Shown: positions 1 through 5,821, counted from the first letter of the stretch. The stretch: DNA of 9,526 bases from Candidatus Bathyarchaeota archaeon RBG_13_52_12 (GCA_001774245.1 MEZF01000087.1:1-9526); one strand, 5' to 3'. The notes: generated from the sequence alone by a model not told the origin. Numbers and translations: made by a program.

Positions 1-72
1 GCTTAACGTTCAACCTATCCTAGAACTGTACGTTAGATTATTTAATTTCTAAACAGCCTTGCGCGCGAAATA

Positions 73-1017
73 TCAATGTGAGAACTTGTGGGCGAGATGT
101 GCGTAGAATGTTACCCACTTGTTTGGTAAATTTCTTTGTCCAATGTTCCAAGGAGATTGCTCCGGGGCCCAATCCAGCACGTATCTCCCATTTTCATCTG
201 CTTTTTCATCTAAAAAAATCCAAGCTCTCTCGAGTTTATCGTGTTTTCCATAACCCATTTTACTTAGGGCTAAGAGAACCTCAAATACGTTAGCTCTCCA
301 TGTTATTGGGTAAGAGCTTCTCTCCATGTCTTTGTTGACGAGTTCGTTCAGATTAGTACTCTTGAATATTCCATCACGAAGCATAAAGTAATCAACAAGT
401 TTTTTGACTCTTTCATGCCCCCAATATTTCGGTAGGTATGAAAAAGCAAGTAGTGATTTCACGCTTCCCCGAATACAGCTTTTAACAGGTTTTGTTTTGT
501 ATTTGCCCTCGTGCGAATCGCAGAGATAGCCACCATCAGATCTTATGGTGTTGAGTAGGAGGCTGATGCTCTTCTTGATACGTAGATCGTCTCCGTACCC
601 TAGCATTGTGAAGGTCCTAATGTTCAAGCCTAGTAGGCACGAAAAATGCTTGTAAAAGTCACCATCTTCCATTTGGAGGTTAAGATATCTCTCTGCTGCT
701 TTTGATACTTGAGAATTAGTTCTATCTAGACCAAGTTCAGCTAAGTAGGATAGGCAGTAGTGTGTAGTTCCAAAGGCTCCATATTCAACTCCTTCACCGA
801 GCATTTTGCCAGTACTATGGTGTTTTTGAAGCCAATATCCATCGGGGTGCATCCTTTTTAACAAGTTTTTAACTGGATATGACTCGGCGATTTGTTTCTT
901 GCAGTTTAAAGCTTCGGGATCATTGGGATGCTCGTCTAATACCTCGACTATGGTTCTATATCTTAGTGAGGGGTTTTCAGGCTCAAGGAGCCAATTTAAT
1001 ACATCTTCCGAAGTCAA
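73..1017 (-). CDS. Alpha/alpha-toroid protein of the squalene cyclase / prenyltransferase-fold superfamily
   Basis: About 314 residues. The N-terminus has the family opening WLLEPENPSLRYRT, followed by successive helical-hairpin repeats carrying DGYW, EDGDF, SDGGYLC and ENGRY signatures, typical of the six-hairpin toroid of terpenoid cyclases and protein prenyltransferases. Cysteines near residues 127, 166 and 181 (SCLLGLN, GYLCD, KSCIRG) match a pattern I associate with a large uncharacterised prokaryotic branch, sometimes mislabelled as a nitrogen fixation protein. The acidic DxDD motif of squalene-hopene cyclases is not visible, so the reaction, if any, is unknown. I chose the TTG at 1017 because GGGAGGGGAG lies six bases before it; an ATG at 1035 and a TTG at 1053 are also in frame. 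A TATA box at 1061-1068 predicts transcription from about 1039, which argues against the 1053 start. Base composition is clearly more AT-rich than the por genes, suggesting transfer or weaker expression. Family confident, function not. Confidence 0.8.
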   Translation of the reverse strand: MTSEDVLNWLLEPENPSLRYRTIVEVLDEHPNDPEALNCKKQIAESYPVKNLLKRMHPDGYWLQKHHSTGKMLGEGVEYGAFGTTHYCLSYLAELGLDRTNSQVSKAAERYLNLQMEDGDFYKHFSCLLGLNIRTFTMLGYGDDLRIKKSISLLLNTIRSDGGYLCDSHEGKYKTKPVKSCIRGSVKSLLAFSYLPKYWGHERVKKLVDYFMLRDGIFKSTNLNELVNKDMERSSYPITWRANVFEVLLALSKMGYGKHDKLERAWIFLDEKADENGRYVLDWAPEQSPWNIGQRNLPNKWVTFYAHLAHKFSH

Positions 1018-1023
1018 TATGCT

Positions 1024-1033
1024 CTCCCCTCCC
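1024..1033 (-). promoter_or_regulatory. Shine-Dalgarno sequence deciding the toroid-gene start
   Basis: On the minus strand GGGAGGGGAG lies six bases before the TTG at 1017. If translation began at the ATG at 1035 this purine run would be coding (Gly-Gly-Glu), so its match to the anti-Shine-Dalgarno sequence favours the TTG. A leaderless start at 1035 is the alternative. Confidence 0.5.
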
Positions 1034-1060
1034 ATCTTAATGGGATGATCCAAATATGAA

Positions 1061-1068
1061 TTTTATAT
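1061..1068 (-). promoter_or_regulatory. TATA box of the toroid gene
   Basis: ATATAAAA on the minus strand, in an AT-rich stretch (TAATATAAAATT). With the usual archaeal spacing of about 26 bases, transcription would begin near 1039, giving a leader of about 20 bases that contains the Shine-Dalgarno sequence before the TTG at 1017. Confidence 0.55.
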
Positions 1069-1075
1069 TACGGTC

Positions 1076-1085
1076 ACACGCGTGT
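1076..1085. promoter_or_regulatory. 10-bp palindrome next to the toroid-gene TATA box
   Basis: ACACGCGTGT is a perfect 10-bp palindrome whose near edge is seven bases upstream (minus-strand sense) of the TATA box at 1061-1068. This is close to where TFB contacts DNA, so a protein bound here could repress or activate. The operator role is inferred from position only. Confidence 0.35.
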
Positions 1086-1100
1086 TTTTGAGATGTGTAC

Positions 1101-1120
1101 GAGATAACACTTGTTGTCTC
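1101..1120. repeat. 20-bp near-perfect inverted repeat
   Basis: GAGATAACAC followed by TTGTTGTCTC. Eight of ten opposed positions are complementary, one more is a T/G that would pair in RNA, and the two central bases do not pair. It lies about 33 bases upstream of the TATA box of the toroid gene. It could be a regulator site for that gene, or a hairpin at the end of the FUN14 transcript, whose stop is about 105 bases away on the same strand. Confidence 0.4.
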
Positions 1121-1181
1121 TGGGACGCACAAAGAAAAGTGAGCTGGAAAACATCCTTTAAAAAAAGGTGTAGTCAACTAG

Positions 1182-1212
1182 TAAAATAAAATTGAATCGC
1201 TTCTAATGAAGC
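1182..1212 (-). terminator. Probable FUN14 transcription terminator
   Basis: On the minus strand, 13 bases after the FUN14 stop, there is a short hairpin GCTTC-ATTA-GAAGC (1199-1212) followed by the T-rich tract CAATTTTATTTTAC. Further T-runs follow at 1160-1166 (seven T) and around 1132-1139. Archaeal termination depends mainly on such T-tracts, so this stretch probably ends the FUN14 transcript. The five-base-pair stem is weak evidence on its own. Confidence 0.45.
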
Positions 1213-1224
1213 AACACGCTCGTC

Positions 1225-1533
1225 TCAACCGATCTTGACACCTAAATAGAAACCGACGAGGAAGCTTGCGGCGAAGGGTAGGTTGCCGATGAGGGATGTG
1301 AATATGCCCTCTGCGATACCAACTTGCCCAAACACCTCATTCACCCACTCCTCTAAGGCGGTATAGTTTATGTTTATGATGCCCTTATAGGCGAGTGCCT
1401 GGAGTCCTAGGAAGGCTATTCCGAGTATTAATGCTACAAGTCTACCGATCTTCATTAATGCGTAACCCACGCAGAGCCCGGCGATACCGCCTACTCCTAA
1501 CTGTGTTAGGAGAGGAGTAAGGACTTCCACCAA
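1225..1533 (-). CDS. FUN14 family membrane protein
   Basis: 102 residues, the usual size of archaeal FUN14-domain proteins (PF04930). The N-terminal LGVGGIAGLCVGYALMKIG and the following GIAFLGLQALAYKGIININ match the glycine-rich pattern of the family. Three hydrophobic segments are visible, at about residues 12-30, 32-50 and 78-99, with a short polar stretch containing EEWVNEVFGQ between the second and third. In eukaryotes the family includes the mitophagy receptor FUNDC1; in archaea the role is unknown and no LIR-like mitophagy region is present. The start is TTG at 1533, or GTG at 1530 directly after it; a TATA-like element at 1566-1576 would give a leader of about 10 bases. It appears to be a single-gene unit, flanked by T-rich sequence downstream and a divergent promoter upstream. 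Confidence 0.87.
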   Translation of the reverse strand: MVEVLTPLLTQLGVGGIAGLCVGYALMKIGRLVALILGIAFLGLQALAYKGIININYTALEEWVNEVFGQVGIAEGIFTSLIGNLPFAASFLVGFYLGVKIG

Positions 1534-1565
1534 CTTCGATCGTTTCCAGAATGGTGTTTAGATTG

Positions 1566-1576
1566 ATATAAATTAG
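1566..1576. promoter_or_regulatory. Symmetrical TATA element between FUN14 and the por side
   Basis: GATATAAATTA reads as a TATA-like box on both strands (ATATAAAT forward, ATTTATAT reverse). On the minus strand it predicts a start near 1544, just before FUN14. On the plus strand it predicts a start near 1596, at the ATG of the small ORF at 1595. Bidirectional use is inferred. Confidence 0.4.
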
Positions 1577-1581
1577 TCTCT

Positions 1582-1587
1582 AGGAGG
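1582..1587 (+). promoter_or_regulatory. Perfect Shine-Dalgarno before the small ORF at 1595
   Basis: AGGAGG lies seven bases before the ATG at 1595. The ten-base context CTCTAGGAGG and the seven-base spacing are identical to those before the adenylate kinase start at 5983. It can only act if transcription begins upstream of about 1580. Confidence 0.45.
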
Positions 1588-1594
1588 ATACTAT

Positions 1595-1726
1595 ATGGGT
1601 ACCCGTCTTGTCCTCGAGAGCTTCCACGGACTTTTCGAGGCTAGTAATTATCCCCTATCACCTCGCGCGCAGCGCTGCATAAACATTGAGCCCATTCCGA
1701 TACAACATATACGTTTAAACAGTTGA
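1595..1726 (+). CDS. Candidate 43-residue ORF ahead of the por operon
   Basis: An ATG at 1595 opens a 43-codon frame ending in TGA at 1724-1726, ten bases before the porG ATG. The product begins MGTRLVLESFHGLF and ends HIRLNS. I recognise no family, signal peptide, membrane helix or metal motif. The case for translation is the AGGAGG seven bases upstream, with the same flanking sequence and spacing as at adk. The case against is the short length, an unremarkable composition, and a TATA-like box whose predicted start site (about 1596) would leave the Shine-Dalgarno out of the message. The end of the ORF also overlaps the likely por promoter at 1706-1720. It could be a por leader ORF, an independent small protein, or a remnant. 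Confidence 0.3.
   Translation: MGTRLVLESFHGLFEASNYPLSPRAQRCINIEPIPIQHIRLNS
1706..1720 (+). promoter_or_regulatory. Probable por operon promoter region
   Basis: CATATACGTTTAAAC is the AT-rich element nearest to porG. It contains the perfect palindrome GTTTAAAC (1713-1720). The CATATA part predicts a start near 1733-1735, suiting leaderless translation from the ATG at 1737. The GTTTAAAC part predicts about 1742, which would favour the in-frame TTG at 1755. The two cannot be separated by eye. Confidence 0.4.
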
Positions 1727-1736
1727 AGACGAAGTC

Positions 1737-2309
1737 ATGGGGAGAGTAATCGTATTGGATAAGCTCTACGAGATCAGGTTCCACGGTCGTGGTGGCCAAG
1801 GGGCCTGGACGGCGTCTCTCCTCCTGGCACAAGCGGGTCTTCTGGAGGGGAAACAGATTCAGAGCTTCCCAGCCTTCGGTCCAGAGAGGGCTGGGGCGCC
1901 TATGACGGCCTACACCCGCATCAGTGATAAGCCCATCCAGATTCACTCTAGCGTCTACGAGCCTGACATGGTCGTCGTGCTAGATCCCACTCTGCTTGGC
2001 CCAGCTGTAGTTGAAGGTTTAAAGAAGCCCAGCAAGGTAGTTGTCAACACGACTATCTCACCTGCCGATGTTAAGAAGAGACTTGGCATTGAGAATGAAA
2101 CCTGGGTAGTTGACGCGACAGGTATGGCCATGAGGATCATGGGGGTCAATATCACTAACACGGCTGTGCTGGGCGCGGTCGTCCAGGCGTCTGGGCGAGT
2201 AAAGCTCGATTCGGTTCTCGCCGTAGTGAAGGAGAGATTCCAAGGCAAGGTCAGAGACCAAAACATTGAGGTCGTCGAAGCTGCTTACAAGGAGGCTGTC
2301 AAGGGTTGA
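1737..2309 (+). CDS. porG: Pyruvate:ferredoxin oxidoreductase, gamma subunit
   Basis: 190 residues, normal for the gamma subunit of four-subunit 2-oxoacid:ferredoxin oxidoreductases. HGRGGQG at residues 16-22 and SFPAFGPERAGAP at 43-55 are the family signatures, followed by the conserved EPDMVVVLDP near 76-85. This subunit corresponds to domain III of single-chain PFOR, which is associated with CoA use. The complex acts in the cytoplasm, joining CoA-dependent oxidative decarboxylation of pyruvate to ferredoxin reduction, or the reverse reaction as pyruvate synthase. It is the first gene of a gamma-delta-alpha-beta operon, and its TGA overlaps the porD TTG. The start is the ATG at 1737; a TTG at 1755 (six codons later, preceded by GGGGAGAG) is possible, and the conserved region begins after both. 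Because gamma subunits can be shared with 2-ketoisovalerate enzymes, the pyruvate assignment rests on the whole operon. Confidence 0.93.
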   Translation: MGRVIVLDKLYEIRFHGRGGQGAWTASLLLAQAGLLEGKQIQSFPAFGPERAGAPMTAYTRISDKPIQIHSSVYEPDMVVVLDPTLLGPAVVEGLKKPSKVVVNTTISPADVKKRLGIENETWVVDATGMAMRIMGVNITNTAVLGAVVQASGRVKLDSVLAVVKERFQGKVRDQNIEVVEAAYKEAVKG

Positions 2310-2584
2310 GTGAGAGGAAGAGGGGGTGGAAGACTCTGCCAAAGGGCGCTGTCCCTTACAAGTCCAGTAAGGACTACCAGACCGGTGACTGGGGCGTTGC
2401 GAAGCCCATCATCGACCGAACAAGGTGTTCCAAGTGCACACTTTGCCACTTTTTTTGCCCAGAGGGAGCGATAACAGTGAGGGTGGATGGTTATACTGAG
2501 GTTAATTACGACTACTGCAAGGGCTGCGGCGTTTGCGCTAACGAGTGCCCGGTGAAATGCATAAAGATGGAGATGAAGAAGTGA
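2306..2584 (+). CDS. porD: Pyruvate:ferredoxin oxidoreductase, delta subunit (2[4Fe-4S] ferredoxin-like)
   Basis: 92 residues, the usual size. Two complete CxxCxxCxxxCP motifs are present: C41, C44, C47, C51 and C71, C74, C77, C81. They bind the two [4Fe-4S] clusters that carry electrons from the TPP/proximal cluster site in the beta subunit to external ferredoxin. The segment before the clusters, with GDWGVAKPIIDRTRC, is typical of PorD. The start is TTG at 2306, inside a TTGA overlap with the porG stop, with GGAGG ten bases upstream at 2291-2295. The 3' end overlaps the porA ATG in TGATG. These overlaps suggest translational coupling, fitting fixed subunit stoichiometry. I see nothing missing or odd in the protein. 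Confidence 0.95.
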   Translation: MSERKRGWKTLPKGAVPYKSSKDYQTGDWGVAKPIIDRTRCSKCTLCHFFCPEGAITVRVDGYTEVNYDYCKGCGVCANECPVKCIKMEMKK

Positions 2585-3801
2585 TGGTTGCCAAGCAAAA
2601 GATAGTGGGACTCAACGGAGACGAAGCTTCGGCGTACGCGACGAAGCAGGTCGACCCAGATGTTGTCGCAGCTTACCCTATCACTCCTCAGACGATCATC
2701 GTCGAGAGGTTTAGCGAGTACGTCGCCGATGGGCTCGTTGGATCGGAGTTCGTAGCTGTGGAGTCCGAGCATAGCGCCTTAAGCGCTTGCGTGGGCGCTT
2801 CAGCAGCCGGCGCGCGCGCCTTCACAGCGACGGCAGCTAACGGGCTGGCTCTAATGTGGGAAATACTATACATCGCGGCCGGCTTGAGGCAGCCTATAGT
2901 GATGGCTGTCGCGAATAGGTGCCTCGGTGGCCCCATCAACATCCACAACGACCACAGCGATGCGATGGGCGCGAGAGACTCCGGCTGGATACAGCTATTC
3001 TGCGAGAACAGCCAAGAGGTCTACGACGCGAGCGTGGAGGCCTGGAGGATCGCGGAACACGCAGATATCCAGATGCCTGTCATGGTCAACTTCGACGGAT
3101 TCACCATAAGTCACACGATGGAGAACGTCTACATCCTTGAAGACGCTGACGTGAAAAAATTCGTCGGGAAGAGGATCTACATGAAGACTGAGGGACCGAA
3201 GGGTGAGGTCGAGTTCAAACTCGACCCGGACACCCCGATAAGCATTGGCCCACTAGACCTGCAGGACTTCTACTTCGAGCATAAGGTTCAGCAAATGGAA
3301 GCTATGAAAGGCTCCCTTAAGGCAATCAAGGCGGTGGACAAAGAGTTTGAAAAGATCACAGGCAGAAAGCTCGAGTATGTCTATCCATACAAGATGGACG
3401 ATGCCGAAGTCGCCGTCGTGGGACTTGGGTCTGCGATGGGCACCGTCCGCGAAGTCGTGGACGAGCTTCGCGCAGAGGGCGTAAAAGCAGGCATGGTAAA
3501 GATGAGACTCTTCAGACCCTTCCCAGTAGAAGACCTGAAGAATGCGATCGGTAATGTTCCTGTGCTCGGCGTGATGGAGAAAGCCTATAGCATAGGTGGT
3601 CCTGGCGCACCCTTATACGAAGAAGTCAAGACGGTGCTCTACGACTTGCCGAAGAGACCGTTCGTTGCCGACTACATCAATGGCCTGGGCGGTAAGGACA
3701 CTAGCCCCGAGATGATCAGAGACGTCTTCAAGAGTCTCCAGAGGATTAAGGAGAGGGGCGCCGTGCTTGAGCCGGTGAGCTACGTGGGTGTGAGGGAGTA
3801 G
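2584..3801 (+). CDS. porA: Pyruvate:ferredoxin oxidoreductase, alpha subunit
   Basis: 405 residues from the ATG at 2584, which overlaps the porD stop (TGATG) and follows GGAGATG. An in-frame ATG at 2545 lies inside porD and is not needed. The substrate-site motif AYPITPQT is at residues 30-37. VESEHSA (59-65) holds E60, which corresponds to the glutamate that activates thiamine diphosphate. NRCLGGPINIHNDHSD (111-126) and ARDSGWIQLF (130-139) match the pyruvate-type alpha subunit, which favours pyruvate over 2-oxoglutarate. The C-terminal part, with GLGSAMGTVREVVDELRAEGVKAG split by usual PorA spacing and then KMRLFRPFP, is domain II (transketolase C-like). Together with porB it forms the catalytic core. 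Substrate assignment is by family resemblance; a branched-chain 2-oxoacid enzyme is the main alternative. Confidence 0.94.
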   Translation: MVAKQKIVGLNGDEASAYATKQVDPDVVAAYPITPQTIIVERFSEYVADGLVGSEFVAVESEHSALSACVGASAAGARAFTATAANGLALMWEILYIAAGLRQPIVMAVANRCLGGPINIHNDHSDAMGARDSGWIQLFCENSQEVYDASVEAWRIAEHADIQMPVMVNFDGFTISHTMENVYILEDADVKKFVGKRIYMKTEGPKGEVEFKLDPDTPISIGPLDLQDFYFEHKVQQMEAMKGSLKAIKAVDKEFEKITGRKLEYVYPYKMDDAEVAVVGLGSAMGTVREVVDELRAEGVKAGMVKMRLFRPFPVEDLKNAIGNVPVLGVMEKAYSIGGPGAPLYEEVKTVLYDLPKRPFVADYINGLGGKDTSPEMIRDVFKSLQRIKERGAVLEPVSYVGVRE

Positions 3802-3803
3802 AA

Positions 3804-4778
3804 ATGAGCGAAATAACCCTTAAAGAGATGTCTAGGAAGCCGGACGCGCTGATCTGCGGCGGTCGCCTTTGCGCTGGGTGCGATGAGACCATCGTCGTCA
3901 GGCAAGTGATGAAAGCGACGAGGGGTCCAACGATCGTGACGAGCGCGACTGGTTGCCTTGAGGTCTCGACGAGCATATTCCCATATACCTCTTGGGAGGT
4001 TCCGTGGATGCACTGTGCCTTCGAGAACGTCGCCGCATTAGCGAGTGGCATAGAGGCCACAATAAAAGCGATGCATAAAAAGAAGGAGGGTCCACTCGCC
4101 AAGTACCCGACGGTAGATGTGATATCCTTCGCGGGCGACGGCGGAACCTATGACATCGGCTTACAAGCACTATCAGGTGCAATAGAGCGTGGACACGACT
4201 TCACATACGTCCTCATAGACAATGAGGCATACATGAACACGGGTATCCAGAGGAGCGGCGGTACGCCGTTCGGAGCCTCTACGACGACGTCACCAGCGGG
4301 CAAAGTTATCCTCGGAAAGACGGAGACAAAGAAGCCCATCGACGAAATAATAATCGCCCACGGGACGCCTTACGTTGCGACCATCAACACGGCTTGGCCA
4401 CTCGACGTTATGAAGAAGGCGAGAAAGGCCATCGAGGTTGATGGGCCAACTTTCCTCCACAGCCTCGCCCCATGCAGTCGGGGCTGGAGGTTCCCCCCAG
4501 AGAAGACGGTGGAGATAGGCAGACTCGCGACGCAGACCTGCGTCTTTCCCCTCTTCGAGTGCAGGCAGGAAAAGGGTAAGCCAGTCTACGAGCTGTCGGC
4601 GCCGAGCCTCGCCATCGCGAAGAGGCCGGAGAATAAAAAGCCGATAGAAGCCTACCTCGAGCAGCAGGGTAGGTACAGGCACTTCTTCAGACCAGCTAGG
4701 AAGGAGGCGCTCTTGAAGGAGCTTCAGGAGTCGATCGACACACGCTGGCAGATTCTCTGCGAGAAAGCAGGCGTCTAG
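3804..4778 (+). CDS. porB: Pyruvate:ferredoxin oxidoreductase, beta subunit (TPP-binding)
   Basis: 324 residues, slightly long but normal for PorB. The thiamine diphosphate site is GDGGTYDIG (residues 111-119) through DNEAYMNTGIQRSG (139-152). The proximal [4Fe-4S] ligands are C23 and C26 (LCAGC), C51 (SATGCLEVSTS) and C224 (LAPCSRGW). FENVAA at 73-78 is also conserved. C18, five residues before the first ligand, is an extra cysteine, and the residue after the second ligand is Asp27 where most relatives I recall have Gly (CxGCG). The ATG lies two bases after the porA stop, with GAGGGAG just upstream, so it is co-translated with porA. It is followed by a T-run that probably ends the operon. 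Reaction: pyruvate + CoA + oxidised ferredoxin to acetyl-CoA + CO2 + reduced ferredoxin, reversible. Confidence 0.95.
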   Translation: MSEITLKEMSRKPDALICGGRLCAGCDETIVVRQVMKATRGPTIVTSATGCLEVSTSIFPYTSWEVPWMHCAFENVAALASGIEATIKAMHKKKEGPLAKYPTVDVISFAGDGGTYDIGLQALSGAIERGHDFTYVLIDNEAYMNTGIQRSGGTPFGASTTTSPAGKVILGKTETKKPIDEIIIAHGTPYVATINTAWPLDVMKKARKAIEVDGPTFLHSLAPCSRGWRFPPEKTVEIGRLATQTCVFPLFECRQEKGKPVYELSAPSLAIAKRPENKKPIEAYLEQQGRYRHFFRPARKEALLKELQESIDTRWQILCEKAGV

Positions 4779-4788
4779 CCTCCTCACC

Positions 4789-4799
4789 TTTTTTACTTC
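4789..4799 (+). terminator. T-run after porB, also a possible promoter of the HTH gene
   Basis: TTTTTTACTTC begins 11 bases after the porB stop. Six consecutive T form a plausible archaeal terminator for the por operon; I see no convincing hairpin. The same stretch is centred about 26 bases before the ATG at 4820, so it may double as a weak TATA-like box for a leaderless HTH message. If it does neither, the regulator is simply the fifth gene of the operon. Confidence 0.4.
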
Positions 4800-4819
4800 C
4801 TTCAACTAGTTTGTTTCAG

Positions 4820-5545
4820 ATGTCCGCTTTCAGCCCCGTTAGGGACACCCTAGCGAAGCGCATAGCTGGCGAGATAGTTCTGAGCAGTAACCCGGGTCAG
4901 ACTATGAGGAAGTGGAGGGGACTGCTAAATGTAAACCAGATGGAATTAGCAGACGAGCTTGATCTCTCTCCATCGGTTATCAGCGACTACGAGACGGGGA
5001 GAAGGCAGTCTCCAGGCAGTGGCTTCATAAAGCGGTACGTGGAGGCGCTCCTCGACATCGACCATGGGAGGGGTGGTGACTACATCAGGCAGATGGCGAG
5101 GATCACCATCGACCCTAGTGACGTCTTCACGGACATACGTGAGTTCACACAGCCGGTTACGGTGGAACAGCTGTGCAAGGCGGTTGAGGCGGAGATTCTA
5201 ACCGGGAAAGAGAAGCTGGATAACCAGGTTCTCGGGTACACGATCATAGACAGCGTTAAGGCGATCACTACGCTGTCGGGGCTTGACTTCTACAGAATAT
5301 TCGGAGCCACGAGTGAGAGAGCCCTAATCTTCACCGAGGTCTCTCAAGGTCGTAGCCCGATGATAGCGGTGAAGATCAGCCCCTTCAAACCGAGAGTTGT
5401 TATCCTGCATGGGAAGATCAGGAAAATCGACCCCTTGGCGGTGAGCCTCGCTGAGCACGAGGGAATACCACTAGGGTACTCACGGCTACCGACGGAGGAG
5501 GAGCTTGTGGATGCGCTCGTGGACCTCTATAAGAAGAAGAGTTAG
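4820..5545 (+). CDS. HTH transcriptional regulator, COG1709-like
   Basis: 241 residues from the ATG at 4820; a TTG at 4811 would add three. Residues about 28-65 form an XRE-type helix-turn-helix: MRKWRGLLNVNQMELADELD, then LSPSVISDYETGRR as recognition region. After a linker, residues about 133-235 form a second domain with VLGYTIIDSVKAI, IFGATSERALIFTEV, GRSPMIAVKISPFKPRVVIL and a closing IPLGYSRLPTEEELVDAL. I recall this arrangement from archaeal predicted regulators of COG1709, whose C-terminal domain has no established ligand. No metal-binding cysteines or membrane segments are seen. It lies 41 bases after porB on the same strand, so a link to por control is possible but inferred from position. 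It is not obviously a ThiN-domain (ThiR) regulator, though that should be tested. The 3' end overlaps the convergent small membrane gene by four bases. Confidence 0.82.
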   Translation: MSAFSPVRDTLAKRIAGEIVLSSNPGQTMRKWRGLLNVNQMELADELDLSPSVISDYETGRRQSPGSGFIKRYVEALLDIDHGRGGDYIRQMARITIDPSDVFTDIREFTQPVTVEQLCKAVEAEILTGKEKLDNQVLGYTIIDSVKAITTLSGLDFYRIFGATSERALIFTEVSQGRSPMIAVKISPFKPRVVILHGKIRKIDPLAVSLAEHEGIPLGYSRLPTEEELVDALVDLYKKKS

Positions 5546-5769
5546 CGGCGGACGTATGCTAGTATCAAAGAAAGGGCGGAGAGGATTAACAAGATGGGTG
5601 ATGTGGCGAAGGTGAAGCCGTCTCGCCGATAAACGTAGAGTATTATCCAAGGTATCTTTTCGACGTCGACTACGCGGCTTAAGTATGGCAGGGCAACGAA
5701 GACGACGCCTAGGAGTATAAGCAGTATACCGAGTAGAGTTAAGGGGTTAGCTTCGTCCATTGCATGCAC
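5542..5769 (-). CDS. Small two-helix membrane protein, DUF2905-like
   Basis: 75 residues. A first hydrophobic segment (about residues 10-30, LTLLGILLILLGVVFVALPYL split around the membrane) and a second (about 54-73) flank a short loop containing KIPWIILYVYRRDGFTF. This helix, basic/aromatic strand, helix layout resembles DUF2905 proteins, where the loop reads like LPGDIRIERGNFTF; the resemblance is from memory and the identity looks low. Function is unknown in that family too. The start is GTG at 5769, with a TATA box at 5791-5800 placed for a leaderless message; an ATG at 5760 is in frame. Its stop (TAA) interlocks with the TAG of the HTH gene in four shared bases. The clean frame, two helices and well-placed promoter support a real gene. 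Confidence 0.68.
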   Translation of the reverse strand: MHAMDEANPLTLLGILLILLGVVFVALPYLSRVVDVEKIPWIILYVYRRDGFTFATSPILLILSALSLILAYVRR

Positions 5770-5790
5770 TTAGGTGCGGATCTGCGTTTT

Positions 5791-5800
5791 TCTTTATATA
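5791..5800 (-). promoter_or_regulatory. TATA box of the small membrane protein gene
   Basis: TATATAAAGA on the minus strand, centred about 26 bases before the GTG at 5769. This is the clearest TATA box in the window and predicts a leaderless or nearly leaderless message. Confidence 0.65.
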
Positions 5801-5821
5801 GCATATGGTATATCTGCGGAG

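Noticed and set aside
1..72. Left edge of the window, as a possible gene end or RNA gene
   Set aside because: 72 bases hold no convincing frame, RNA structure or clear terminator; it is only the sequence downstream of the toroid gene.
1155..1168. CCTTT-AAAA-AAAGG inverted repeat as a regulatory site
   Set aside because: It is largely a consequence of an A-run next to CCTTT. I treat it as part of the T-rich terminator region of FUN14 rather than as an operator.
1641..1946. 101-codon minus-strand frame overlapping the por promoter and porG
   Set aside because: It covers the conserved start of porG in antisense and has no ribosome site or family signature.
2545..2583. Upstream ATG extending porA by 13 residues into porD
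   Set aside because: The ATG at 2584 overlaps the porD stop as TGATG, has a purine-rich site before it, and the family begins at that point. The extension would only re-read porD codons.
4290..4805. 171-codon open frame on the minus strand across porB
   Set aside because: It is antisense to a confidently identified gene, starts after the porB end, has no family features and its Leu/Arg-rich content is what the complement of a GC-rich gene gives.
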